A stretch of 64,000 nt of DNA from Dolomedes plantarius (taxonomy: Eukaryota > Arthropoda > Arachnida > Araneae > Dolomedidae): assembly GCA_907164885.2 (NCBI GenBank), contig OU015500.1:52039533-52103532 (forward strand), written 5' to 3'. The notes beneath the pieces are model-generated. The model was not told the origin of the DNA and made no database searches. It saw only the letters and a program-made list of their open reading frames with translations. A program made the position numbers and the translations under genes. This document shows, one piece after another, positions 26,468 through 36,398 of this stretch. Position 1 is the stretch's first letter; the number at the start of each line of letters is the position of its first letter.

Positions 26468-27010
26468 TTAAACGTTTAAATTATCGAAATTTTTAGGGAA
26501 ATTGTTGTTACTTAGGTTTTCCTCGAAAATGTTACATGCCTCCAAAAATTCTTCAGGGTTATTACAAATGTTTTTAATTCTGTACAGTTGCAAGTAAAAT
26601 ATATTATTATAGATTTTATAGTTCAAGTTGCTATTGAAATTGTTAAACATGATCACCTCAAAGTTAAAATCTAGTATTTTATCAAATATCCCAATTTTTA
26701 ATTCGATATTTTGGATTTTAATTTTTAAATCCAGATAAGTCGCGGAATGATTATTTTCATTAGTCCTGTTTAAAATTAATTCTTTTGGGTAAATTTGATT
26801 AAGAAATTCCAAATCGTTGCAGTTAAAAATCATAAGGACATCAATATACCTAAATCCGGTAACATTATTTAAGCTAAGAAAATTTAGTTTCGTATGAATG
26901 CAGAAAGATATGCAAAAGCGCTGGAAAAACTATTATTCATAGGGATACCCTTTATCGGTTTAAAAAAACTCAAGCCATTAAAGAGGTAGTTTTCAAAAAT
27001 ATTGAATTTA
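26468..27010 (-). pseudogene. reverse transcriptase relic 1, C-terminal half
   Basis: Minus-strand frames encode, in order, the RT motif B region (KPIKGIPMNNSFSSA, near 26,965-26,920), a motif C region read as FRYIDVLM (near 26,855), and then a ...KELILNRTNEN...SATYLDLKIKIQN... block and an ...IFDKILDFNF... block. The same order and motifs occur in the copy at 46.4-47.3 kb, where motif C is FRYVDDIL. Here the second catalytic aspartate of motif C is missing, and at least two small frameshifts separate motif B from motif C. The upstream boundary at 27,010 is exactly the end of a Helitron-like element. The N-terminal half of the gene continues at 30,768. The family looks close to Penelope-like reverse transcriptases, but no GIY-YIG nuclease is seen. 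Confidence 0.8.
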
Positions 27011-27049
27011 CTAGCTGAAGTACCCGGCATTGCCCGGGATTTTAACAAT

Positions 27050-27400
27050 ATTTGTTAACCAAAATCAACACAGTATAAATAACATAGAAAGAGTATATGT
27101 GAAATGTTATACACATCTCAGAATTCAGGAATTTCAGCCTTTCATCATTGAAGCACTAAAATCTGAAAAGTAAAAATGTCAAATTGTCTAATGTTTGCTA
27201 ACCAAAATTAATTTAAAACTAAACACGTTATAAATAACATAGAAAAAAACATGTGAAATCTTATACACATGAATAAAATGAAAACCCAATAAAAAATATA
27301 TATAAAATTATAATAAACTCCTCAGAATTCAGCTAGATTTAGCCTTTTATCATTTGGGCAAAAAAAGAAGCTGAAATTACAGGTTTAGCTGAAATTTCCA
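27050..27400. repeat. internal repeats of the Helitron-like element, left group
   Basis: Two diverged units containing CAGTATAAATAACATAGAAA-type sequence, then (G)AAAT.TTATACACAT, then CTCAGAATTCAG and a TTTATCATT segment start near 27,050 and 27,200. Two more units of the same kind lie at 29,617-30,060, near the other end of the element. Confidence 0.75.
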
Positions 27401-27807
27401 ATAGAACCATGATATGACTGTAGCGTTGCCTCTTAAAAAATGAAGTGTTTGATTGAGGGCTGCAAACCATTCAACTCCTCTCCACATTAAACTCCTATAA
27501 ACATCCTCTACATATTAAATTCCTTTTCTCTCCATAATAAACTCCTCAGAATTTTGGTAGATTCAGCCTTTCATGATAGTACCACTAAAACCTGAAACAT
27601 CCTCTCTAGAAATATAAATTTATTAATTACAATAATTAAACTCACTCAAATGTATAAATTACATAAGTTTTTTAACCAACATTTGAATAATTCGTAAATG
27701 AAAAAGCATATGAAAATAAAAATAATAAGAACTTCCGGAATCGAAATTAATTACCCTTAATTTTTAATTAATAAAAAACCAACATAATATGAATAAAAAC
27801 GATAGTT

Positions 27808-28270
27808 GTTATTAAAGATAATAATAAAAAAAGCATATGAAAATAATGCTTGCGTATGAAGTTAACTTTATGATATAAAAATAGTAATAATAATATAAAC
27901 CGCGTGCATAAAATATTTAGCTTTTCAAGCGAAATAAATTAATTTTTAGAAAAAAAACTACTTTTAATCGAGAAATTAAATACATTGCGCAAAGTTTTGA
28001 TTTTACCAACTTTCTACCCTACAATTTACACCCTACTTCTTTGAAGTTGGGTGTTGAAACAGCCTCTTTGAAAAATTTGCACCCTACTTCTTTTAAATAG
28101 GGTGTAAATATAAAGTTTTAACAGCGAATTGAATGCCAGTTAAAAATTATTGTTGTTTAAAATCATATGAAAATTACGCTATTATAAAGATAATAATAAA
28201 AAAGCATAGGAAAATAATGCGTGCGCATGAAGTTAACGTTACGATATAAAGATAGTAATAATAATATATA
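27808..28270. repeat. 90-bp direct repeats, 370 bp apart
   Basis: 27,808-27,900 and 28,178-28,270 share ...AAAGATAATAATAAAAAA.GCATA.GAAAATAATGC.TGCG.ATGAAGTTAAC... and end in TAGTAATAATAATAT. The second copy runs directly into the 5' end of the nested Helitron-like copy. Between them, at about 28,030-28,110, the phrase CACCCTACTTCTTT occurs twice, each followed by a complementary GGGTG, giving two small hairpins. Confidence 0.7.
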
Positions 28271-29434
28271 TATATATATATATATATAACAGTTCCGTAA
28301 CTAACTGACTGACTGACTAATTGACTGACAGACATACAACGTACAGACCAAACCGCGGGAAATAAAAGGGCTGAAATTTTGCATGGCGATTCTTCTTATA
28401 GTGTAGGAGTGCACTAAGAAAGATTTTTGAAAAATTCTTAGATTATTTTTAAATTAAATTTTTGAGTTGTTTTAGTAACTTTTTTAAAGTTTGCATTTAA
28501 AATAATAATAATTTGAGGGTTATAAAATTTATATCACGAAAAAGATCATAAAAATTCCTTTAATATGAAATCTTTTTCGAATCTTTACCTCCATTTTATA
28601 ATTTTTGGTGAATTTTTAAAGATTAATTTTTAGAATTTAACCTTTTACATGCCACACTATGATCAAGGAATAAAGTACCATATTTTGCTGCGTACCTTTG
28701 GTCGATAACTTCCAGGAAGTCGGTCCAACAGGTGTACTCCACTCATTCCTTTATTATATAATTTTATAATGTAAGGTTAAGGAAAATCAACTTTTATTTT
28801 AGCTCGGACATATCTTTTTGCTCTCCCTAATGGTTCGTGAGTGATAAAATTTGATGTAATAGTTACAACAAAACTATCGTTCCAATGGCACATATAAACT
28901 TCTCCATCGCATCGGTAATCAAACTCTCCACGTTGAAATTTCGATATTTCTTTTGCTGTTTTAAGAGAACATTGTCCCCTTCTGGAATCTCGCACTGTGC
29001 CGATTGCCTTAAAGCCTTTGTTAGATAAATCTGTCAGCAGACTGTACGATGTAAAAAAAGTTATCGAAAAATATTTTGCGTTTCTCTGGATTGTCAATAA
29101 AAGATAATAGTTCGGAGACTTTTTTCTTGATAATGTTGCAGACGATTGGACATTATTCAAAAAAAAATATTAAAATAATGTAAAAGATATGTTCCTCAAA
29201 CTGTACTACATTAACTGTACTATATTCTTTAGTATGTCCTATGAGATTTAATTTTTATATTTTCTTCTACATTATTTTGTCTATAAAAATATCCCTTACG
29301 ATTTTTTTATTAATATATTTTTTGTTTTTTTTACATCAATCGTATACATTGATCGTCGTATTTATTATATATATATATATATATATATATAGGCATTAAT
29401 TGCATACACTGACATTGTATTTAATTTGAATGTA
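28262..29434 (+). mobile_element. small Helitron-like family, copy 1 (nested, truncated)
   Basis: From TTCCGTAACTAACTGACTGAC (28,291) through GGGCTGAAATTTTGCATGGCG to ATTTAATTTGAATGTA (29,434) it matches copies at 51,240-52,130 and 59,111-59,886. Its 5' TC end has been replaced by a (TA)n tract and its last 30 or so bases, including the CTAG hairpin end, are missing. Compared with copy 3 it carries an extra block of about 490 bp derived from a piggyBac transposase. It lies on the opposite strand to the large Helitron-like element that contains it. Confidence 0.8.
28660..29128 (-). pseudogene. piggyBac transposase fragment
   Basis: Minus-strand translation gives an unmistakable PGBD-type segment. 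FFDNFF is followed, after a one-base shift in a T run, by TSYSLLTDLSNKGFKAIGTV, then CDGEVYMCHWNDSFVVTITS, SNFITHEPLGRAKRYVRAK and, past a TAA stop at 28,777-28,779 in the same frame, SGVHLLDRLPGSYRPK. In piggyBac the catalytic aspartates lie in the DN(W/F)FTS and GVD..D contexts. The first of these is still present, while the second reads GVH, aspartate replaced by histidine. Both ends of the gene are missing. The fragment is embedded in the Helitron-like copy, so it was inserted or captured. It is certainly inactive. Confidence 0.9.
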
Positions 29435-29435
29435 C

Positions 29436-29466
29436 CGTTCGTTTAGGAACACCTCCTAAACGAACG
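29436..29466. repeat. perfect 13-bp hairpin
   Basis: CGTTCGTTTAGGA and TCCTAAACGAACG are separated by ACACC. It starts two bases after the truncated 3' end of the nested Helitron-like copy, so it may be the tip of whatever truncated it. Confidence 0.8.
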
Positions 29467-29616
29467 TTTAGAAGGCGTTAGTTTATGGAATACTAAAAGT
29501 TTAAAATAGTGGCGCCATCTATTGCTCATTTGTGAATTGAGAATCGCATCCTTCAAAAATTCTTGGTTATCCTAATTGTTAGCAATACAATGCCCAGAAA
29601 TAAATTATTGATGAAT

Positions 29617-30060
29617 GTTTGTTACCCAAAATCAATTTTAAAACTAAACACAGTATAAATAACATAGAAAAGATTTAGCCTTTATCATTGGAGCAAAAAA
29701 TTCTGGAAAGTAAAACATAAAATATATAAATTTATAATAAACCTACCAAAATCCATTAAAAAACTAAACACAGTATAAATAACATAGAAAAAAAAAAGCA
29801 TACGAAATGTTATACACATTAATAATATGAAAACCAATTAAAAATATATAAATGTATAATAAACTCCTCAGATTTCAGCTATATTCGGTCTTTCATCATA
29901 AAAAAGCTGGAAAAAAAATTAAAAAAATAATAAAATAAAATAAAAATAATAATTTAAAAAATAATAAAATAAAATAAAGATAATAATTAAAAAAATAATA
30001 AAATAAAAGCTGAAATAAAAAAGCCTTCATAAAAAAGCTGAAAATACAGGTTTAGCAAAA
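29617..30060. repeat. internal repeats of the Helitron-like element, right group
   Basis: Two units containing AAAACTAAACACAGTATAAA and ACATAGAAAA, at about 29,638 and 29,758, match the left group at 27,050-27,400. The second unit is followed by an AT-only stretch (AAATAATAAAATAAAATAAA type) at 29,915-30,010. Confidence 0.75.
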
Positions 30061-30140
30061 TTTGCACGATCCCATACTCGAACCCGAGACTTACGGGGTA
30101 CCAAATGAACCGATTTAACTACTACGCCACGATTATGCAC
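30040..30140 (-). mobile_element. tRNA-like SINE head inside the Helitron-like element
   Basis: On the minus strand TGGCGTAGTAGTTAAATCGG (30,110-30,129) is box A and GGGTTCGAGTATGGGATC (30,068-30,085) is box B, at tRNA spacing. I could not close a tRNA acceptor stem, so it is a SINE or tRNA relic carried by the element. Confidence 0.65.
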
Positions 30141-30767
30141 AACATTGTTGAGTAAAGTAAAAAATATACGCAATGAGTTTTTTGGAAAGTTGCTATGGGT
30201 TGGTGAATATACATACATTTATGGAGTAAGAGGAGTTTTAAGTGATAAATAAGTTAGCAGGATAGAAGCTTAGTCTTTAACTCTTCAATAGACACAAAGA
30301 CATAAGCTAGGAGGATTGCAGTAGCGATTAAAAAAGATCGTGACACTTAGCGTGGTTGATTCGAATTTTCCATCGCGTGTGAGAGTGTCAATATGCCGTT
30401 GGATCCGATTTATTTTAGAGTATAAAATCTGACTTGAAAGATTATTATTTTCATTTATTATTCTGGTTTAATATATAACTTGAGACTTTTTGATTTTATT
30501 TATTTTTATCTTTTCGCTCGCTGTTTGCCAGCTAACCCTAACATGGACGCCATATTCAGAGCGGTGATTCCACAAAGTGTAACAGCTTCCAAATTGTTGG
30601 TTTTTTATTAATTAAAAATCAACGGTAATTAATTTCGATTTTTGAAGTTCTTCAGACCCTCGGCTGTTTTTAAAGACGCCTGTATGTAAAATTTCACGAT
30701 CGTTGCTCCTAAACTGTGGATTTCTATACAATTACAGAGATACAAACATTCATTTTTATATATTAGA

Positions 30768-31085
30768 TATAAGTCAATCCAGTCACATTTTAAGATTAAA
30801 GTACTATCCAGATAGTCATCATAAATTTCTGAACAGATATTCATTAAGTTATCATGGGGAATACTAGTAAAAAGGTTTTCAAAATCAAACGTATGAATGC
30901 TATCTATATTCTTACCCTTTAGAAATTTTAGAACATCCTGATTATCTATATATTTAAGTTGCTAAGCCGACTTTTTGGGCAGTCCGTGAGAGAAATCTAC
31001 AGCATCAATTTACTTCATTTTGGTCTTAAACGAAAGATTGTAATCTGTAGATTTGTCAAATTTGGTTTTTGTAACCGCAATTTCT
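30768..31085 (-). pseudogene. reverse transcriptase relic 1, N-terminal half
   Basis: Minus-strand translation gives ...QDVLKFLKGKNIDS... and the RT motif A region TFDFENLFTSIPHDNLM (about 30,890-30,840), then ...SEIYDDYLDS..., up to the Helitron-like insertion point at 30,768. Upstream in the same frame, two in-frame stops interrupt what still reads as gene sequence (...FDKSTDYNLSFKTKMK, ...FSHGLPKKSA) to about 31,080, where an unrelated repeat begins. The frame at the insertion point continues in the relic at 27,010. The gene was therefore already one unit before the insertion. RT motif A with D..NLFTSIPH, motif B and motif C are all accounted for across the two halves. Confidence 0.8.
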
Positions 31086-31087
31086 AT

Positions 31088-31440
31088 TAATTAGCGATAA
31101 TTTACAATTGAAAAATTTATTTCTGAGCATGCTCAGTGGCATGTTAAAATCTGTCTTTAAAAACTCACTGTTTCTGCTCATGCTCAGACACATGTTTTAA
31201 TGATAAGCACGTTTATTCCGAGGAGTCTCTCTAGATCTCGATCTGCCATTTTTATTTTTATGATAATTATATTTGTAAAATATAAGATTAAACCTGATGG
31301 AAATTGTTTATTTCGCGCTGTTTAATGAGCGATAATTTACAATTTTAAAAAAAATTGCTTTCTGCGCGTGCTCAGTGACATTTTTAAATCTGTCTTTAGA
31401 TACTCAATGAGCACGAAGCCGCTTAAACATATTAATTTGT
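31088..31440. repeat. imperfect direct repeat, 234-bp period
   Basis: GCGATAATTTACAATTG...GAGCATGCTCAGTGGCATG...ATCTGTCTTTAAAAACTCA from 31,088 recurs from 31,322 as GCGATAATTTACAATTTT...GCGCGTGCTCAGTGACAT...ATCTGTCTTTAGATACTCA. The first copy contains the perfect palindrome CTGAGCATGCTCAG (about 31,123-31,136). The repeat abuts the 5' end of the reverse-transcriptase relic. Confidence 0.75.
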
Positions 31441-31682
31441 TTCTGCTCATTATTATGATTTTGAACGTTTGTCAATGATGTGTTGCGTATAATTTGTGTA
31501 TTAGTACATTTATGTACTATCTAGCCGTCATGTTTTGACGGGTACCAACTAGTTATTTATAATAAAACTATTTTCAGTAACCCTGATTTTATTTATTTAG
31601 AATGATTTTAAGATAGCTAAAAACATTTACTAAACAAAGTGTTATAACAATTTGTACTACACGTAACGAACCTAAATTTTGC
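31441..31682. other. non-coding stretch
   Basis: No feature recognised. Confidence 0.4.
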
Positions 31683-31900
31683 AGGTACTTTATGGAATTT
31701 AATGGTGGAAAAAAGGTAAGGGTATTTTAGGTTATTAATCTTAAACTTAAATTTTTTGCTAAAGGCTAAAATCCTATTATCTATTTCTTTCTTGCCTATT
31801 TCTTTTAATTATCTATTCCTTTTTATTATCTATTTATTTCTTTATTAATAACCTAAAATACCCTTAACTTTTTCAAAGCATTAAATTCCATAAAGTACCT
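31683..31900. mobile_element. foldback MITE with 57-bp inverted ends
   Basis: 31,683-31,739 (AGGTACTTTATGGAATTTAA...) and 31,844-31,900 are inverted copies that differ at about five of 57 positions. The 104 bp between them are pyrimidine-rich (TATCTATTTCTTTC). Weaker pairing may extend some 10 bp outward at each end. No protein is encoded. The superfamily is not assigned, because the flanks show no clear target duplication. Confidence 0.8.
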
Positions 31901-32869
31901 TAAAAATTATTAAAGCTCAGAACACGATGACAATGCATTATTTTAATACATTTATCCATCTTCAAGTAGAATTCAAATCATTTTCAGTTAATTTTGTTTT
32001 GTAGACTGGTGCAGTCATCTATCCGTCGGGACGGGAACGTAAAGTTAAGCGCAAGTTAACTTCCAATTAACTTCATTTTCTGTCAAGTTGATGGGTTAAT
32101 TCATCAAAAAAAATTTAAAAAGTATTTATTAATACATAGATTTGTCAAGTTTATATGATTCAACAGAAAATTTATATAAAGTTTATAAAAAGTGGTTTAT
32201 AAAAAGTTCTTTTTATCTTGTAATTATTGCATTATTATACCATGAAGTACAGTGCAATATGTTACTGGCTGCGTAACGTTGTAATCATATGTATGTTGCT
32301 CGATAGAGAGTAAGATTAAGTACGGCTACTCTAAGCCTATCAGACGGGGTTTTTTCCGCCACATAGTTTCAGTTTGAAGTGTTTGTGACAGATTATCTCA
32401 TTCTTAATTGGAATTGAAAACTGAGTGAGATAAAAAAAAATTTGACAATTTTAAATATGAAATTAAAAGATGGAATATTTTTGTCGCTCAAACGTCCCAT
32501 ACAATGTGATAATTTATTTTTGAATTATTCGTAGTTTAACTATAATCGAAATATAACAAATACTGTGATTTTAGGAAAATGAATTTGAAGATTACATTTG
32601 AAATTAACATGAATTTTGTTTTGTATTTATTTAAATATTCTCTCATGAATAAAAACGTCATCGATAAATTTATTGAAAAAAAATATAGTTGTGTAACACA
32701 TTTCAGTCATTTTCCAACAAAATGAGAGATCTGGATACAATTTAGAATAAAACCAGACAATAATGAACAGGAATTATTTATAGAGAAACTTCGAACAAAT
32801 TATTTACAGGTAATTTTAAATACGAAACAGTAAAGAAAATTCTCACTTCGTCGTAAATTAACTACCCCG
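31901..32869. other. AT-rich stretch upstream of the promoter-like region
   Basis: No gene recognised. There are scattered short CpG-containing patches (for example near 32,025 and 32,340-32,360). Confidence 0.45.
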
Positions 32870-33080
32870 AGACAAAACGAAGTCTGTCATCGTGCTTCTC
32901 AGTTACTTTTGACAGATACCATTGTCATCCTCTGCGCATGTCATTAAATGACGTCACATCTTCCATTTTATTGAACTCCGCGCAGGATATTTATGTAAGT
33001 CAGTTGGTTGCGTGAGTTTCCTCCACACGGATGGAGCGCTTTCGGTGCAAACCATGTGCGTGTAAGCACGCTGTGTAATT
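32870..33080 (+). promoter_or_regulatory. candidate promoter of a host gene
   Basis: CpG-containing, less AT-rich sequence stands out from its surroundings. It contains a full cyclic-AMP response element TGACGTCA at 32,949-32,956 and an arthropod initiator-like TCAGTT at 33,000-33,005. From there about 0.9 kb of sequence without a recognisable coding frame leads to a signal-peptide ATG at 33,917. This would be a long 5' untranslated region, or an untranslated exon with an intron. Assignment rests on motifs and position only. Confidence 0.35.
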
Positions 33081-33916
33081 CTTCAAGCTGAAGAATTTGA
33101 TGAAAGACTGTGTGATAAAGATTTGCGTGAAAGGTTTCCGAAATTTTGAATTCAAAAGTAGAATGAAATGAGAAAACACACGGTTGAACCCTTTTATTGG
33201 GGATTTTTTAAATTTGATAGAGAAGGTATATTTATTATTTGAATTGTAATAAGTAGAAGGCATCTTTGAAGAAAAACTAATCTTGCATATCTGATTTCAG
33301 ATAACGATATGTTTTAAAGTAATCCCGTTTCTTTTTAATTTTTAACTTTATTTACGTGTTCGTTTTTAATGTAGCACACTTCTCCACTCTCTGTATTCTC
33401 CTTTAGGAGTTCTACTCGCAAATGAAGTAAAGTTGATAAATATTTCTCCTTCTTTTTCCGACATGTTTTAAAAGTTAAACGTCATAATAATTTTAAAGGA
33501 AACGTCTATTTAACTATACCCACTTGAGGCAAGAGAAGTTTGACTGACTTTTCAGCTAACTGTCATTTCATCTGTGATAAAGTTGCGTGAATATTTGAAT
33601 ATTGCTGCCGAGCTTCAACTCTGGAGGAAAAATCAAAACATTCTCGCACAAAGAATTATAACCCTTCACGTTTGAACTGACGTTTTAATGACAGATAAAT
33701 TCTGAAAATCGTGCAACGGAACACACTTTTACTTCAACTTCCAGATTTTAAAGTAATTCAAGTCTCCGTAAAAGGAAGCAGTTGCAATTAAATTTTTTGT
33801 GGAATTAAGAGAAGCATATAACGTGAAGATGTGTCAAAATTAATATTTTTAATAAACTGTTCGTCTGAAGGCAGAAATTGTCTGTATCTTAGAAAAGATT
33901 TATACATAAAAAGAAG

Positions 33917-33974
33917 ATGATGAATTTGGTCTTTCCGTGGAATATTCTACTTTCTGTTTTCACCATATCATTAG
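33917..33974 (+). CDS. first coding exon with signal peptide (partial gene)
   Basis: ATG ATG opens a 19-codon frame reading MMNLVFPWNILLSVFTISL, a short N-terminus followed by a hydrophobic core, like a secretory signal peptide. The exon ends with a single G at 33,974 directly before GTAAGA, a good splice donor. The intron would be phase 1, the usual phase after signal-peptide exons. Without splicing, the frame runs into the donor sequence and ends soon after, so it cannot encode a protein alone. It would be the start of a secreted or single-pass membrane protein. The family cannot be told, since I recognise no downstream exon in the next 30 kb. Large introns are expected in such a genome. 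A chance open frame with a chance donor is the alternative. Confidence 0.5.
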
Positions 33975-34797
33975 GTAAGAAACAGTTTTGATTTATATCC
34001 TAAAACATAATCCCGTTGCTTTATATTATTAGATAATTCCTATAAAAAATGAGTTTATCTTTTAGATGCTGAGTACGATTTAATTATATTTCTAAAGCTT
34101 ATAAATACTTTAATTATCTGGAATTCATTGAGTTACGTTACATATGCAAATAGGGATCTGTTATCACTGGCTCTCACGTGGTTTTTTAATTTGTAAAAAA
34201 CAATTGAAAGAGGAAGAATTTAAAATAATAATGTAAGTATTAATTTGACACTTAGATTAAGAAATCTTTAAAAAACATCTTTGGTAATGTGCCAATAAAT
34301 ATGTAAATTAAGGGATTATAGACATTATTTAAGGATTATCAAAATTAAAATATTCTCCTCAATATTTAATTTTGAAAACACAGGGTTTATAAAAGTAGAA
34401 ATGAAATTATTGAGTGTAGAAAATAAAAAGTAGAAACATAATGAATTAAATATTTGAGTAGTTTTGAGAAGTAAAATTGTGTTGGATTTATCTAGTATTT
34501 TAGTATGATAATAGTTAAAGAAATTTGGATTCTCAGTAAGTGAAAACTTTATTTCTCAACCTTTAAAACTAATTTTTTCGAAGAAATTACAGAATTATTT
34601 GAACTTTTCTAAATTTAGCAGGTTTATTATAGAACAAAAATGGATGGGTTAAAGTTTCTATTTAATAATACTTACAAGATAGTATCCTTAAATGAACTCT
34701 AATAATAAATAGTATCTAAGCTGAATAAATACACACTTACAAAACTTACATTATAATATTTGGTTTAATAAGATTAAGTTTATTTTAATTTCTGTTG

Positions 34798-34901
<104 letters not shown>

Positions 34902-36250
34902 GCAGGAATAGAAAAATATCAAGAATTATGACGCATGGTACAAATGAACTTCCCACTCGATCAAGTGGGTCAACAGTCAAGGTTTTATATAAAAAGTGAT
35001 GAAACATGAAATTTACTCATTTATTTATAACATAGCAAACATGCCTTTTCGAACATTAATCAATTTTTAAAAGTCTAAAGTGGAACATTATAAATTTAGT
35101 TATGTATAAATAAATGTGTAATTATATTAATGAAAAAACTTAGGATTTTAGTGTTTAAATATTATGATTAATGTAGTATAAATAGTTAATGACGTTGATT
35201 TAAAATGTTAAATATCTTAAATTCTTTAATTGATTTGTTTATTAAAATTGTTATATATGTATCTATTTATTTGAAGTTTATTTATTTAATTTTAAAGACT
35301 AGCACCTGATATATTAAATGGATATTTAAAAACAATCATACGTACAAATAAATAAATATACTATGCTCGAAATGATTAAGAAAAAACGTATAGGGACATT
35401 TTTTATAAAATCAGTTATTCAGAAAGATTTATCAGTAAAGTAATCAATAATTTTGGACTTCCAGACTAATATTACTTTTATATTATAAAAAAAATTAAAT
35501 GAATCACAGGTAATTATTATCGTATAAATAGTTTTAGACAAAATTTGTTTAATAGATATTCTAAAAATTGAATACATAAAATAAGTAAATATGAATAAAA
35601 TAGTAATAAATAAAAGAAATCAATGTTGATAAACCAATTAAGTAAATTTAAGTTATTTAATAATATAGTCTGAAGTCAACAAATACGACTATTAGTGCTA
35701 TGATAACAATAATGGAAAAAAATAAAACTTTCAGTTGTTAATTTATTAATATATATATCTATTGTTTTAAACATACACTATTCTACTAAATTCAAAATGT
35801 TATACTTAAGAGTTTTTGTTAAAATAGATTATTTTTTTAAATGATGTTAGTGTGCTCTATATTGTTTATAACTCGGATAAACTCTATGTTTCACGACGTC
35901 GGTCAGGTTCCTAAGTTGTAACCTTGCCTGTTGATCTATGTGATTGGGCGAGAAGATCTTTTGTAACACGCTTCATCTTTCTCAACGAGGCTAATTTTTT
36001 TAAAAGGATTATTCAAAGTTAGACTGTGTTTATCATCAACATTAAAACTTTTGGATATAATCCTTAGTTTATTGATAATATTCACACTGTTGAATACTTT
36101 TTTCCCCTTGTTTTGTTTTTCTGTTTTTTTTTTAACATTTTCATTATTTTTTCTTTTAAAAGGGTAGCGTTGTATTCTTCACTTTCTTGTAAATAACTAT
36201 GGCATTACTATGGAAGTATTTGAATTAAACTTTCAGTCTAAATAATTTTT

Positions 36251-36398
<148 letters not shown>

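Larger units (their letters stand above)
27011..30767 (-). mobile_element. Helitron-like element, 3,757 bp, mosaic
   Basis: Read on the minus strand, it begins TCTAATATATAAAAATGAAT after a host A (30,768) and ends ...GGGTACTTCAGCTAG before a host T (27,010). A hairpin (CCCGG GCAATG CCGGG) lies 11-12 nt before the CTAG end. TC...CTRR ends, a subterminal 3' hairpin, insertion between A and T and no target duplication are the Helitron signature. Both flanks are one reverse-transcriptase gene whose reading frame continues across the empty site, so both ends are fixed to the base. No Rep/helicase is encoded, so it is non-autonomous. The interior holds a smaller Helitron-like copy, piggyBac sequence, a SINE and internal direct repeats. 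Confidence 0.85.

Noticed and set aside
29020..29128. Apparent loss of the second piggyBac catalytic aspartate (reading ...FSITFFTSY...)
   Set aside because: The other frame reads FFDNFF. One extra T in a run explains it, so the aspartate codon is still there.
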